A stretch of DNA of 24,052 nucleotides from UMGS172 sp045546555 (GCA_045546555.1 JAZQCY010000052.1:1-24052); one strand, 5' to 3'; numbered from the stretch's first letter, positions 1-7,520 are shown. Numbers and translations: made by a program. The notes: generated by a model from the letters alone, not told the origin.

Positions 1-486
1 CAGACCCAAAGGGTTAAATCCGGGCCCTGCCACAAGGTCGATAATTCCCGCCTTGCCCTTATTAAGGGTGGCGATAAGCCGCACCTCGGTGTCGACCTCC
101 ATCTCAATAAGGTCGGTTATTATCTGGGTCGAGCTGACGGCGATATCAATGCCCAGAAGCTTCATTGCCTCAACATTTTTGGGGTCGTTGGCACGGGCTA
201 TGACACGGTCGACCTGAAACTTGCGCTTGGCGATCTGTCCTGCGACAATGTTGGCCTCGTCCGAGCCTGTGACGGCAATAAACACATCGGCATTGACGGT
301 GCCTGCCTGAAGCAAGGCCTCAACCGTGGTTCCGTCATCGCAGATAACGGGGATATCCAGCTCATCGGCAATAAGCTCGCAGGCCTGCTTGTCCTGCTCT
401 ATCACGGCAATGTCGGTGCCGTTCTCAATAAGCGTTTTGGCAACATAGTAACCAACCTTGCCACCGCCTACTATTACAACCTTCAT
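1..486 (-). CDS. trkA: TrkA-family K+ uptake regulatory protein (C-terminus cut by window edge)
   Basis: The first 162 codons are visible, starting from ATG at 486. The N-terminus has a Rossmann (RCK/TrkA-N) fold with the dinucleotide-binding pattern GGGKVG at residues 7-12. A second conserved segment follows with DDGTTVEALLQAG and AVTGSDEANIVA. Such proteins bind NAD(H) or nucleotides on the cytoplasmic face of Trk/Ktr channels and gate K+ entry. An AAGGGAG ribosome binding site lies just before the start. The gene begins 19 nt after the stop of another TrkA-like gene, so both are probably one transcript. The rest, and any channel subunit (TrkH/KtrB), would lie outside the window. The family call is secure; the exact channel partner is unknown. 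Confidence 0.9.
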   Translation of the reverse strand, partial: MKVVIVGGGKVGYYVAKTLIENGTDIAVIEQDKQACELIADELDIPVICDDGTTVEALLQAGTVNADVFIAVTGSDEANIVAGQIAKRKFQVDRVIARANDPKNVEAMKLLGIDIAVSSTQIITDLIEMEVDTEVRLIATLNKGKAGIIDLVAGPGFNPLGL

Positions 487-505
487 TTAAAATCTCCCTT
501 CAACA

Positions 506-1123
506 TCAGTCGGCAAGACTTGTAAAGATGACCTTTTCGCCTGCCTGCAACACCCTTGCACGGTCATCGGCCAGGGCAATCTCACCGTCGATATCAATGA
601 CGGCATAGACCATCTCACCTCTGAAAACGGGGATGTCACACAAAAGCTTACCGTTCCACTTGGGGTCCTGACGGGTCACAAAGCGTGCCTTGCGGGTGCC
701 AAACGAAACAAGACTGTCAAAGGTTTCATCGGTCACCATATTAAAGATGCTTGCCCCCTCAATATTGGTGGGACATATCGTTTTAAGACCCATGTTCTGA
801 TAAACACGCTCTCTTACGGGGTCGGAAATTCGGGCAACAACGTTCGGCACCTTAAATTTCTCACGGGCAAGCTGTGCCACAACTATGTTCAGATTATCGT
901 CGTCGGTCACTGCGGCCAAAGCATCACATTCCGAAATGCCGGCCTTTTCAAGCACCGAAACGTCCATAGCAACACCGTCAACCGTAACGCCTCTGAAAAA
1001 GGCGGGCAGGTCACAAAAATGTTTCTCATCACGGTCGATAATTGCAACCTCGTGACCCATTCGGCAAAGATCGGCGGCAAGAATTATACCAACCTTGGTA
1101 CAACCAACGATTATCGTGTTCAT
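506..1123 (-). CDS. trkA: TrkA-family K+ uptake regulatory protein
   Basis: This 205-residue protein has an N-terminal RCK/TrkA-N Rossmann domain (about 1-130) and a small TrkA-C domain (about 145-205, ending AGEKVIFTSLAD). TrkA-C is usually a ligand-binding or regulatory module. The start ATG at 1123 is supported by an AAAGGAG box about 10 nt upstream. The nucleotide-binding loop reads GCTKVG at residues 7-12, where the family normally has GxGxxG, so the middle glycine is a threonine; its downstream partner keeps GGGKVG. Two adjacent TrkA-type genes suggest a hetero-oligomeric gating ring, or regulators of two channels. A promoter lies about 60 nt upstream. Family call secure, pairing inferred. 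Confidence 0.92.
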   Translation of the reverse strand: MNTIIVGCTKVGIILAADLCRMGHEVAIIDRDEKHFCDLPAFFRGVTVDGVAMDVSVLEKAGISECDALAAVTDDDNLNIVVAQLAREKFKVPNVVARISDPVRERVYQNMGLKTICPTNIEGASIFNMVTDETFDSLVSFGTRKARFVTRQDPKWNGKLLCDIPVFRGEMVYAVIDIDGEIALADDRARVLQAGEKVIFTSLAD

Positions 1124-1178
1124 ACAGTCTCCTTTAAGGCAAAAGCCTTTACGAAAAGCATACAGATATACATTATAT

Positions 1179-1207
1179 ATTGTAACACCTCAGAGCCGAT
1201 TTTGCAA
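1179..1207 (-). promoter_or_regulatory. Sigma-A-type promoter of the trkA pair
   Basis: On the minus strand a -35 TTGCAA (1202-1207) is followed by a 17-bp spacer and a -10 TACAAT (1179-1184). It points at the trkA start at 1123. A small AAGGC/GCCTT hairpin (1136-1149) lies between the promoter and the ribosome binding site. Confidence 0.65.
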
Positions 1208-1340
1208 CAGATAACTTCGTGATTTGGCAGGTTTTTATTGACATTTTTTCAAATACAAGCAAACCGCAAAAGCATAGGTAATATAACGCATAATTTCAGC
1301 ATATTATTTTCTGAAATCTTTGCTTTAAGAGGGTGATAAT

Positions 1341-2006
1341 ATGTTTGCGGTTGTGACAAAATTCGACAAGCATCCCCATTCACGCCGTTTGAAAATAGAG
1401 TTTTCCGACCCCGTTTGCCGCATATCGATAGGGGACAGGGTTCGCAGTCGGCGCCTAAAGCGTGTGTTGGAGCCGTTCGGCAACCGAGTTTTGGCGGCGG
1501 ACGGAATAAACCTGCACGGTATAAAGCTCTTTGACACGGCCGAATTAAAGGAGGAGATACTGTTCGAGCAGTTTTGCCGACACGTTTTGTCACGGCAGGG
1601 GATTGCTCTTTCGGTCGGGGTGTTTGACCCGTCGGGCAAATATCTTGACCGCCGTGAAACGACCGAGATAATTGCCCATGCGGCATCGGTTACGGTTTTC
1701 ACTCTTTGCAATGTCGAGGCGCTTTGTCAAGGCTGGCTGTCATCAACCGGCACCTGCCCCGAGGTGGTGGATAAAAAGGCCTGGCTTTACGGCTGTGACT
1801 GTGCCTTTGCGCCCAATGGGCTTGTCGGCTTTGAGGGTGAGCTTTTCGGCCACGGCGGACAGGGTATTGATCAAAGCAAGCTGCAAATTCCTGAAGACAC
1901 AGCCCGATTTGTGCCCACCGTCAATGCGGTAGACCTCTACTGCATGTTAAGACACGACCCCGATTTCAGCCTTGACACCACCGACCGAGCTGTACTTATA
2001 AAATAA
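1341..2006 (+). CDS. Unrecognised conserved-looking protein, 221 residues
   Basis: I do not recognise a family. The reading frame is convincing: ATG at 1341 follows an AAGAGGGTGAT ribosome binding site, codon use matches the neighbours, and the gene ends just before a strong hairpin terminator. There is no signal peptide or clear membrane segment, so it is probably cytoplasmic. The N-terminal 50 residues are rich in Arg/Lys. A central stretch, LSVGVFDPSGKYLDRR (residues about 91-106), looks like a beta strand plus loop of an alpha/beta fold. A cysteine cluster (about residues 126-157, including the short YGCDCAF) could bind metal, but no standard spacing is met. It is monocistronic and divergent from trkA, with no functional context. 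Confidence 0.75.
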   Translation: MFAVVTKFDKHPHSRRLKIEFSDPVCRISIGDRVRSRRLKRVLEPFGNRVLAADGINLHGIKLFDTAELKEEILFEQFCRHVLSRQGIALSVGVFDPSGKYLDRRETTEIIAHAASVTVFTLCNVEALCQGWLSSTGTCPEVVDKKAWLYGCDCAFAPNGLVGFEGELFGHGGQGIDQSKLQIPEDTARFVPTVNAVDLYCMLRHDPDFSLDTTDRAVLIK

Positions 2007-2018
2007 AGCCATTCAATG

Positions 2019-2049
2019 AAAAAGGCCCAACCGACGGTTGGGCCTTTTG
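2019..2049. terminator. Bidirectional intrinsic terminator
   Basis: A perfect inverted repeat, AAAGGCCCAACCG at 2021-2033 and its complement at 2035-2047, is flanked by A-runs on the left and T-runs on the right. It can end the plus-strand gene stopping at 2006 and the minus-strand GH16 gene stopping at 2059. Confidence 0.9.
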
Positions 2050-2058
2050 GCTGATTTT

Positions 2059-3798
2059 TTATCTTAAATTAAATAGGTATTTGGCATCGTCCATCTGATA
2101 AAGGTGTATCCACTCAACGATGAATTTGTTGGTGTTCTCACGTTCCCAATCGGTCAGGTTTTCGACCAAAAGGTTATTGTTGAGTCGGCCAAAGCTCATT
2201 CCGATTCTGACAAACATCGGGTCATCGACAAACGTGTCGATATCCTGCTCAGTGGTGTTGGTGGTGTAGGAGAAGAATATCTTACCGTCGGCGGTAAAGG
2301 TCATCTCGTCCTCGTCCCAAAGGAAGCCAAAGGTGTGGAAATCCTCACCGAAATGCTTGCCGTCGGGGCAGTAATATTTTTTGGCAGAGTATTGGCCTCC
2401 GTGACCGTCAAGTGAGGTATGCTCCCAGCCCATTTCGTTGGTTCCTGCCGTTGTGGGCCACGAGTGGCAGTTGGCGGCCGTTGCGCTGGCGTTTCCGAAG
2501 CACTCGTTGACATCAATCTCGGGTCGGGCATAGCCCTCGCCTGCGCCACAGAGCCACAAAAGCGACCAGAAGCCGTCACCGTCGGGGGTGATACAGCTAT
2601 ACTCAATATAGCCGTATTTATAGGTCATCTTATTTTGGGTGATAATCTCACCACCCCAATAGCCCTCGTTGTCCTCATGTGCGACAATGGCCAGCATACC
2701 GTCTCTTACAAAGACAGCATTGGGGTCCATTCCCGAGAACTTGCTGTTCTGTCCTTCACGTCCGTTGGCGGTCTTGGGCTGGATGTACCATCTGTCGGTA
2801 TCGACCTCTGCACCGTCAAATTCGTCACCCCAAATAGGTCGCCAGGTGGTGGAAAGGTCGTAGTTTTTAAGGTTGTCGGAGTAACTACCGACAACGCCGT
2901 CGGCATCGGTCAGCTCGGTCTTGCTTGCAAGCAGCTTGTTGAATTCCGATACTGCCATTGCGGTTGCGTGGGGTGTTCCGCCGTTTAAGTATATCTTCTT
3001 ACCCGAGATTTTGATCTCGTAAGCGTCATAGCTTGACATAGGAGCAACGCCCGAACGGTTGGTCAGACCGACCGATATCTCATAGTCGCCCTCGGCAACG
3101 TAGTCGTCCTCAACGATATCAACCAAATAGCCGGTGGAGCTCGCAATGTCAGCCGCAACCTTTTCCAACTCAAGCTGTGCAAGATATGACGAGTTGAAAT
3201 GCGGACGGACAATTTTAAATTTTCCGATGCTTTCACCGTTTATTGTAATTTCTTTAAAATCGCCCTCGGTTTTGAAGGTGTATTTAATGCCGCCCTTAAC
3301 GCCCTCGGTCTTAACAAAATTATCAAGGAAATATTGAGTTGCAACCTCAAGACCGTCGTTGGTGAGCGCATTGATGACTATCTTCTTGTCGATGGTGCAG
3401 ATGATGTAGTCGTCAATACGTCCGCCGATATTGGCCTTCAGCCAATCCAAGGCCTGCTTGGATTCGGGTCGATTGGTGTTGCCGAGCAAAATTTCATAAG
3501 CATCGGTGCCGTCGGTGGTGTCCGAGGTGTTTTTAATGGAAACCTTGAGCTTATCCTTCATATTTTTGAACAGTATTGAAGAAAGTGCTGTCAGCTTGGT
3601 GTCGCCCTCGGGGCGGATGATGGTATAGACCGAGCCACCGTCAGCATTCAGGAAGCTGACATCGGCGGTCGAGAAAATACCGTCGGTAGCAGTCGAGCCG
3701 CCGTTGCTACCTGAAGAGGCGGTTTCATCCGAGCCACAGGCCGAAAGCAGTCCGATTGCCATAATAAGCACAAGCGCAAGTGATAAAAGCTTTTTCAT
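2059..3798 (-). CDS. GH16-family secreted lipoprotein (beta-glucanase/laminarinase-like), copy 2
   Basis: This 579-residue protein has a lipoprotein signal with lipobox LSAC (Cys21), then a Ser/Gly/Thr-rich linker. Residues about 50-310 hold two repeats of an alpha/beta unit: one at about 100-162 (YEILLGNTNR ... NDGLEVATQYFLDNF) and one at about 239-291 (YEISVGLTNR ... PHATAMAVSEFNKLL). These resemble the non-catalytic N-terminal domain of GH67/GH20-type enzymes. Residues about 319-579 are a GH16 jelly roll with the catalytic signature EIDVNE (nucleophile Glu427, acid/base Glu432). GH16 enzymes cut beta-1,3/1,4-glucans and related galactans; the substrate here is not readable. It should act outside the cell, tethered to the membrane. 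It lies 41 nt downstream of a paralogue, with a strong AAAGGAGG site. Confidence 0.92.
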   Translation of the reverse strand: MKKLLSLALVLIMAIGLLSACGSDETASSGSNGGSTATDGIFSTADVSFLNADGGSVYTIIRPEGDTKLTALSSILFKNMKDKLKVSIKNTSDTTDGTDAYEILLGNTNRPESKQALDWLKANIGGRIDDYIICTIDKKIVINALTNDGLEVATQYFLDNFVKTEGVKGGIKYTFKTEGDFKEITINGESIGKFKIVRPHFNSSYLAQLELEKVAADIASSTGYLVDIVEDDYVAEGDYEISVGLTNRSGVAPMSSYDAYEIKISGKKIYLNGGTPHATAMAVSEFNKLLASKTELTDADGVVGSYSDNLKNYDLSTTWRPIWGDEFDGAEVDTDRWYIQPKTANGREGQNSKFSGMDPNAVFVRDGMLAIVAHEDNEGYWGGEIITQNKMTYKYGYIEYSCITPDGDGFWSLLWLCGAGEGYARPEIDVNECFGNASATAANCHSWPTTAGTNEMGWEHTSLDGHGGQYSAKKYYCPDGKHFGEDFHTFGFLWDEDEMTFTADGKIFFSYTTNTTEQDIDTFVDDPMFVRIGMSFGRLNNNLLVENLTDWERENTNKFIVEWIHLYQMDDAKYLFNLR

Positions 3799-3839
3799 AA
3801 TAGGTTCCTCCTTTGACGTTGGTCAATGTCTGTCAGTCA

Positions 3840-5549
3840 TCAGTTGAAGAGTCTGAAAATGTATTTCGGGTCATCCATCTGATAAAGGTGTACCCAATCG
3901 ACGATAAATCTGTTGGTGTTGTAGCGCTCCCAATCGGTGAGGTTTTCGACCAGCAAGCTATTGTTCTTGCGACCCATGCTCATGCCGATACGAACCATCA
4001 TTTCATCGTTGACAAAGGAATCAATGTCCTGCTCGGTGGTGTTGGTGTAGGTGAAGTGAACCTTGCCGTCGGCGGTGAACTTCATTTCTTTTTCATCCCA
4101 AAGGAAACCAAAGGTGTGGAAATCCTCACCAAAGTGCTTTTCGTCAAGGCAGTAAAGCTTCTGCACCTTATACTCATGAAGCCATCCCTTTTCGGTCTCG
4201 GCTGCGGCGGAGGGCCAGGAATGGGCGCAGGAGGAGGTTATCTTGGCGTTACCGAAGCACTCATTAACGTCGATCTCAGGGGTGGCATATCCGGGTTCAA
4301 CCTTTCCTCGGGTGAGCCACAACAGCGACCAGAAGCCGTCACCGTCGGGGGTGATACAGCTGAACTCAATATATCCGAACTTATAGTTCATGGTGTCCTC
4401 GGTGACAATCTCGCCGCCCCAATAGCCCTCGTCATCCTCGTGTGCGGCAATGGTCAGCATACCTTCTCTTACAAAGACAGCATTGGGGTCCATTCCCGAG
4501 AACTTGCCGTTCTGTCCTTCACGTCCGTTGGCGGTCTTGGGCTGAACCTTCCATTTGGAGGTGTCGACCTCGTCACCGTCGAACTCATCACCGAAAACGG
4601 GACGCCAGGTCGTTGTATAATCGTAGCTTTGAATGGTCTTGGCATAGCTTCCGCTGAAGCTGTCAGCATCGGTCAGGGTCTTCTTGGTGGTAAGAAGCTT
4701 GCTGAATTCCGATATAGCAAGTGCGGTTGCGTGCACCGTTCCGCCGTTGATGTAGACCTTGTTGCCCGAAATCTTGACCTCGTACTTGTCGTAATCGGAA
4801 ATTGTGGCAACTCCCGAGCGGTTGGTAAGACCAAAGTTTATCTCAAGGTCACCCTCGGCAACGTAGTCATCCTCCACAACGGGAAGCAAAAAGCCGGTTG
4901 CACTAAGGATTGTATCGGACAGCTTTTCCATTTCAAGCTGGGCAAGATACGAGGCGTTAAAGTGAGGACGGACAAACTTAAATTTACCGATAGAGGTGTT
5001 GTTTACGGTAAGGTTTTCAAAATCGCCTGTCGAAGCAACGGTGACCTTGATACCACCCTTGACGCCGTCGGCCTTGATATAATCCTTGGCAAACTGCTCG
5101 CAGGCCATCATGGTGGCATCGTCACTCATTCCGAGAATGACTATCTTTTTGCCGATGGTGCAGATTATATAGTCGTTCACACGTCCGCCTACGTTCTGAA
5201 CAAGGTAGTCCTTGGCCTTGGCCGATTCGGGGCGGTTGGTATGACCCACAAGTATCTCATATTTATCGGAGCCGTCCTCGGTGTCGGGGGAGTTCTTGGC
5301 CGAAACGTTAAGCTTTTGCTTTAATTGCTTGAACACGAAGCTCGAGCAGGCGCTGTCACTGCCGTCGGGACGGATGATACTGTAGACCGAGCCACCGTCG
5401 GAGCCGACAAATTGAACGTCAGCAGTTGAGAAGATTCCATCAGTAGCGGGCGAGTCACTGCCTGATGAAGCGGTTTCATCCGAGCCGCAGGCCGAAAGCA
5501 GACCCATCGCAATAATAAGTACAAGTGCAAAGGACAGTACTCTTTTCAT
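3840..5549 (-). CDS. GH16-family secreted lipoprotein (beta-glucanase/laminarinase-like), copy 1
   Basis: This 569-residue paralogue of the next gene has the same order of parts: lipobox LSAC with Cys21, a Ser-rich linker, two GH67N/GH20b-like alpha/beta repeats (about 97-158 and 235-288), and a GH16 domain from about 314 to the end. The catalytic motif EIDVNE places Glu425 as nucleophile and Glu430 as acid/base. A second GH16 hallmark, FHTFGFLWDE, is at about 478-487. The start ATG at 5549 has a GGAGG box and an upstream promoter. The pair presumably attacks related extracellular polysaccharides. One 80-bp block is nearly identical to the partner gene, hinting at recent gene conversion. The polysaccharide specificity is unknown. 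Confidence 0.92.
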   Translation of the reverse strand: MKRVLSFALVLIIAMGLLSACGSDETASSGSDSPATDGIFSTADVQFVGSDGGSVYSIIRPDGSDSACSSFVFKQLKQKLNVSAKNSPDTEDGSDKYEILVGHTNRPESAKAKDYLVQNVGGRVNDYIICTIGKKIVILGMSDDATMMACEQFAKDYIKADGVKGGIKVTVASTGDFENLTVNNTSIGKFKFVRPHFNASYLAQLEMEKLSDTILSATGFLLPVVEDDYVAEGDLEINFGLTNRSGVATISDYDKYEVKISGNKVYINGGTVHATALAISEFSKLLTTKKTLTDADSFSGSYAKTIQSYDYTTTWRPVFGDEFDGDEVDTSKWKVQPKTANGREGQNGKFSGMDPNAVFVREGMLTIAAHEDDEGYWGGEIVTEDTMNYKFGYIEFSCITPDGDGFWSLLWLTRGKVEPGYATPEIDVNECFGNAKITSSCAHSWPSAAAETEKGWLHEYKVQKLYCLDEKHFGEDFHTFGFLWDEKEMKFTADGKVHFTYTNTTEQDIDSFVNDEMMVRIGMSMGRKNNSLLVENLTDWERYNTNRFIVDWVHLYQMDDPKYIFRLFN

Positions 5550-5576
5550 ATCAGAACCTCCAAAGAGAAAGTTTAT

Positions 5577-5605
5577 ATTATAAATATATAGTATACAATC
5601 TCCAA
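5577..5605 (-). promoter_or_regulatory. Candidate promoter of the GH16 gene pair
   Basis: A perfect -10 TATAAT (minus strand, 5577-5582) lies 17 bp from a weak -35 TTGGAG (5600-5605) in very AT-rich DNA, about 30 nt before the start codon at 5549. Confidence 0.5.
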
Positions 5606-5633
5606 AAACAAGGCACTATTCTGCTAAAAAAGG

Positions 5634-5661
5634 GTAAAATTCTGCAAAATTCAGAATTTTT
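5634..5661 (-). terminator. Possible weak terminator after degV
   Basis: Arms AAAATTCTG (5636-5644) and CAGAATTTT (5652-5660) pair. The hairpin overlaps the degV stop codon and is followed on the minus strand by TTTT and a further T-run. It is AT-rich, so it may be inefficient. Confidence 0.45.
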
Positions 5662-6493
5662 CAAATCCCACTAAAAGTCCGCCCTTTTCGGCGTAAAAGC
5701 TGCAAAGCCCGTGCAGAGCGTGTATTTCGACCGAAGCCTTGGGAAATTCCTTGTGTAGCAAGGCTTTAAGGTCGTTGGCCGCCGCCTCGTTAAAGCAATG
5801 GCCGATCGTCACCCTGCCCAATGCAAGCCCCGCCTCTTTAAGGTGAGCAACAATGGTTTTCAGGGCGCTTTTTTCGCCACGGCATTTGTTCAAGGACTGA
5901 AGGTCGCCCTTGTCACTTGCCTTGCCGACCAAGCGGATGCCAAGCAGTCCAACCGCCTTGGCAACAAGTGGGCTTACACGGCCGTTGTTGGCAAAGTTTT
6001 TAAGGCTTGCCAGCATAAAAAGCAGTCCGGTTTGCTGCATATAAAGCTCTATCCTCCGGCAGACTGCATCAAAGTCAAGGCCGTCAAGTATCAGCTCACG
6101 GAGCTTCAGTGCCATCAAGGTCATTTCGGGGCCTGCCGTCAGCGTGTTCAACACAAAAACGTGGCGGTCGGGGTGCTGCTCCTCATACTCGGCCTTGGCC
6201 ATAACGGCCGAACCGTAGCTGCCCGAAAGGGTGGCGGTTATCGGCACACAAAACACATATTTCGCATCGCCAAAGGCATCAAGCCAATCGGCGGCATTCG
6301 GGCAGGATGAGGACGATCTGCCCTTATAATGACCCAAAAAGTCCACCATTTCGGCAATGTCAAGGCTTTCGTTATCAACAAACTCACGCTCGGCGGTAAT
6401 GATCTTCATCGCCGCACGGCTGAAGGGGATGCCCTCAAGGCACTTCAAATCGGCCGAAGAATCGGCCACTATCTTAACTTCATCAATATTCAT
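5651..6493 (-). CDS. DegV family fatty-acid-binding protein
   Basis: This 280-residue protein starts with the DegV hallmark VADSSADL (about residues 8-15). It has a SSSSCPN segment matching the family's serine/threonine lipid-head contact loop, and ITATLSGSYGSA (about residue 83 on) matching the ISxxLSGTYxSA motif. DegV proteins bind a single fatty acid between two alpha/beta domains, and some (FakB) hand it to the kinase FakA. Whether this one is a FakB cannot be told here, because no FakA gene is in the window. It is monocistronic with its own promoter at 6548-6576. ATG at 6493 has an AAAGGG site. Confidence 0.93.
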   Translation of the reverse strand: MNIDEVKIVADSSADLKCLEGIPFSRAAMKIITAEREFVDNESLDIAEMVDFLGHYKGRSSSSCPNAADWLDAFGDAKYVFCVPITATLSGSYGSAVMAKAEYEEQHPDRHVFVLNTLTAGPEMTLMALKLRELILDGLDFDAVCRRIELYMQQTGLLFMLASLKNFANNGRVSPLVAKAVGLLGIRLVGKASDKGDLQSLNKCRGEKSALKTIVAHLKEAGLALGRVTIGHCFNEAAANDLKALLHKEFPKASVEIHALHGLCSFYAEKGGLLVGFEKF

Positions 6494-6687
6494 AAAAAAG
6501 ACCCTTTCCGGTCACCGCTAATTTGCCTGCGGCAACCTTCAAGGGCCATTATAGCTTTATGATGTTGACAACTCAACCTACCGCCGTTTTTACGGCGTAT
6601 CGTTGCGAAGTGTAATGAGTAGAGGTTGCATTTTACAACTCTACCGTTGGTAGAAACCACACGAACCCACCTGAAAGGCACATCCCG
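6494..6687. other. Intergenic leader/repeat-like stretch upstream of degV
   Basis: This 194-bp space holds the degV promoter, a short CGCCGT/ACGGCG hairpin (6582-6597), and a GTG-initiated 63-codon open frame (6681 to 6490) that overlaps the degV start. The frame runs straight through the promoter. I treat it as probably non-coding. It has the look of a dispersed intergenic repeat, but no second copy is in this window. Confidence 0.4.
6548..6576 (-). promoter_or_regulatory. Sigma-A-type promoter of degV
   Basis: On the minus strand, -35 TTGAGT (6571-6576), a 17-bp spacer and -10 TATAAT (6548-6553). The predicted transcript has a 5' leader of about 48 nt before the ATG at 6493. Confidence 0.7.
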
Positions 6688-6897
6688 TTACAATTTTTCA
6701 TTGTTTATTTCAAACAAATCGTTTGGTGTACATGAGAACAGCAGACAAAGGGTTTCTATATTTTCGTAACGTATCGACTTGGTTTCATTATTTATCATTT
6801 TGCTGAAATTTTGATAGCTCATTCCCAACTGCTTATACAACCAGTATTTTGTTTTGCCGTTTTTCTCCAGAAGCTCTTTTGCACGCAATCTAATCAT
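6688..6897 (-). CDS. Small XRE-family (Cro/CI-like) DNA-binding protein
   Basis: This 69-residue protein is nearly all helix-turn-helix. Residues about 15-36 (TKYWLYKQLGMSYQNFSKMI) fit HTH helices 2 and 3, and the ENIETLCLLFSCTPNDLFEI tail is the standard end of this family. The start at 6897 has a GGAG box. It is divergent from the SLOG-type gene at 7007, and the space between holds a 34-bp palindrome that is the obvious operator. It probably represses its neighbour and perhaps itself. Base composition is clearly more AT-rich than in the flanking genes, suggesting acquisition as a unit. The family is secure; the target is inferred. Confidence 0.9.
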   Translation of the reverse strand: MIRLRAKELLEKNGKTKYWLYKQLGMSYQNFSKMINNETKSIRYENIETLCLLFSCTPNDLFEINNEKL

Positions 6898-6951
6898 AAG
6901 TCATTTCTCCATTACATAACGTTTTAATGAGATAATAACTTATAATTAACT

Positions 6952-6988
6952 TTTACCTATAGACTAATGCATTATATAATGCTATAAT
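6952..6988 (+). promoter_or_regulatory. Overlapping -10 elements, promoter of the SLOG-type gene
   Basis: Two TATAAT hexamers occur at 6975-6980 and 6983-6988. Each has a weak -35 at 17 bp: TTTACC (6952-6957) and TAGACT (6960-6965). Both -10 boxes lie inside or at the edge of the palindrome, so a bound repressor would block them. Confidence 0.55.
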
Positions 6989-6992
6989 CTAT
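6959..6992. promoter_or_regulatory. 34-bp imperfect palindrome, probable XRE operator
   Basis: The perfect core GCATTATATAATGC (6969-6982) is extended by outer arms ATAGA (6959-6963) and TCTAT (6988-6992). Overall 28 of 34 positions are symmetric. It sits between the divergent XRE and SLOG-type genes and overlaps the plus-strand -10 region. The repeat is seen in the sequence; its operator role is inferred. Confidence 0.65.
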
Positions 6993-7006
6993 AGAGAGGT
7001 GATATT

Positions 7007-7477
7007 ATGATAAAAAGAGAATCGACCTGCTGTTTTACGGGACATCGAACAATACCTTTATCGGAAGTGCAAATTATTGAAAAATCCTTAGAGCTGTTGA
7101 TAGTAGAGCTTGTTGGGCAAAATATCAATTGTTTCATTTGCGGAGGTGCTTTGGGTTTTGACATGCTTGCCGCAGAAGCGGTATTAAAATTAAAAAATAA
7201 ATATCAGCACATACAGTTATTTCTTGCCTTGCCCTGCAAGAACCAATCAAAAGGTTGGAGCAGTAAAGAAAAAGAAGCCTATGAATATATTATAGAAAGT
7301 GCTGACAATGTGCACTATACATCGGAGTTGTACTACAGAGGCTGTATGCATGCAAGAAACCGATATATGGTTGACAATTCGGCGGTATGTATTTGTTATA
7401 AGCGTAAGCAGACAGGCGGCACGGCATACACAGTTGAATATGCCGCAAAAAAGGGCTTAAAAATCATCGAAATATAA
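7007..7477 (+). CDS. SLOG/DUF1273 (YpsA-like) family protein
   Basis: This 156-residue protein opens with CCFTGHR (about residues 8-14), the hallmark of the DUF1273/YpsA branch of the SLOG superfamily. FICGGALGFDMLAAEAVL (about 45-62) is the glycine-rich nucleotide-binding turn, and a later TGGTAYTVEYA matches the second conserved patch. SLOG proteins are Rossmann-like and thought to bind or process nucleotide ligands; roles range from cell-division effects (YpsA) to sensing in defence systems. The biochemical role here is unknown. ATG at 7007 has an AGAGGTGAT site. The gene is AT-rich like its divergent XRE partner and ends at a hairpin. It is shorter than Bacillus YpsA-type proteins (about 180 residues). 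Confidence 0.88.
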   Translation: MIKRESTCCFTGHRTIPLSEVQIIEKSLELLIVELVGQNINCFICGGALGFDMLAAEAVLKLKNKYQHIQLFLALPCKNQSKGWSSKEKEAYEYIIESADNVHYTSELYYRGCMHARNRYMVDNSAVCICYKRKQTGGTAYTVEYAAKKGLKIIEI

Positions 7478-7481
7478 ATAC

Positions 7482-7511
7482 AAGCCATCGACTATCAGCC
7501 GATGGCTTTTG
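7482..7511 (+). terminator. Intrinsic terminator after the SLOG-type gene
   Basis: AAGCCATCG (7482-7490), a 9-nt loop and CGATGGCTT (7500-7508) are followed by T residues. The T-run is good on the plus strand and poor on the minus strand. Confidence 0.8.
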
Positions 7512-7520
7512 CTTTAAAGT

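Noticed and set aside
1238..1266. Promoter for the 221-residue gene at the TTGACA of 1238-1243
   Set aside because: The -35 is perfect, but at 16-18 bp the sequence is CAAACCG-like with no -10. TAATAT at 1279 is too far away, so I did not annotate it.
3813..5324. Long plus-strand open frame of 503 codons opposite the GH16 gene
   Set aside because: It is the antisense shadow of the GH16 coding frame, with no ribosome binding site and no recognisable protein pattern. The minus frame has a lipobox and GH16 catalytic motifs.
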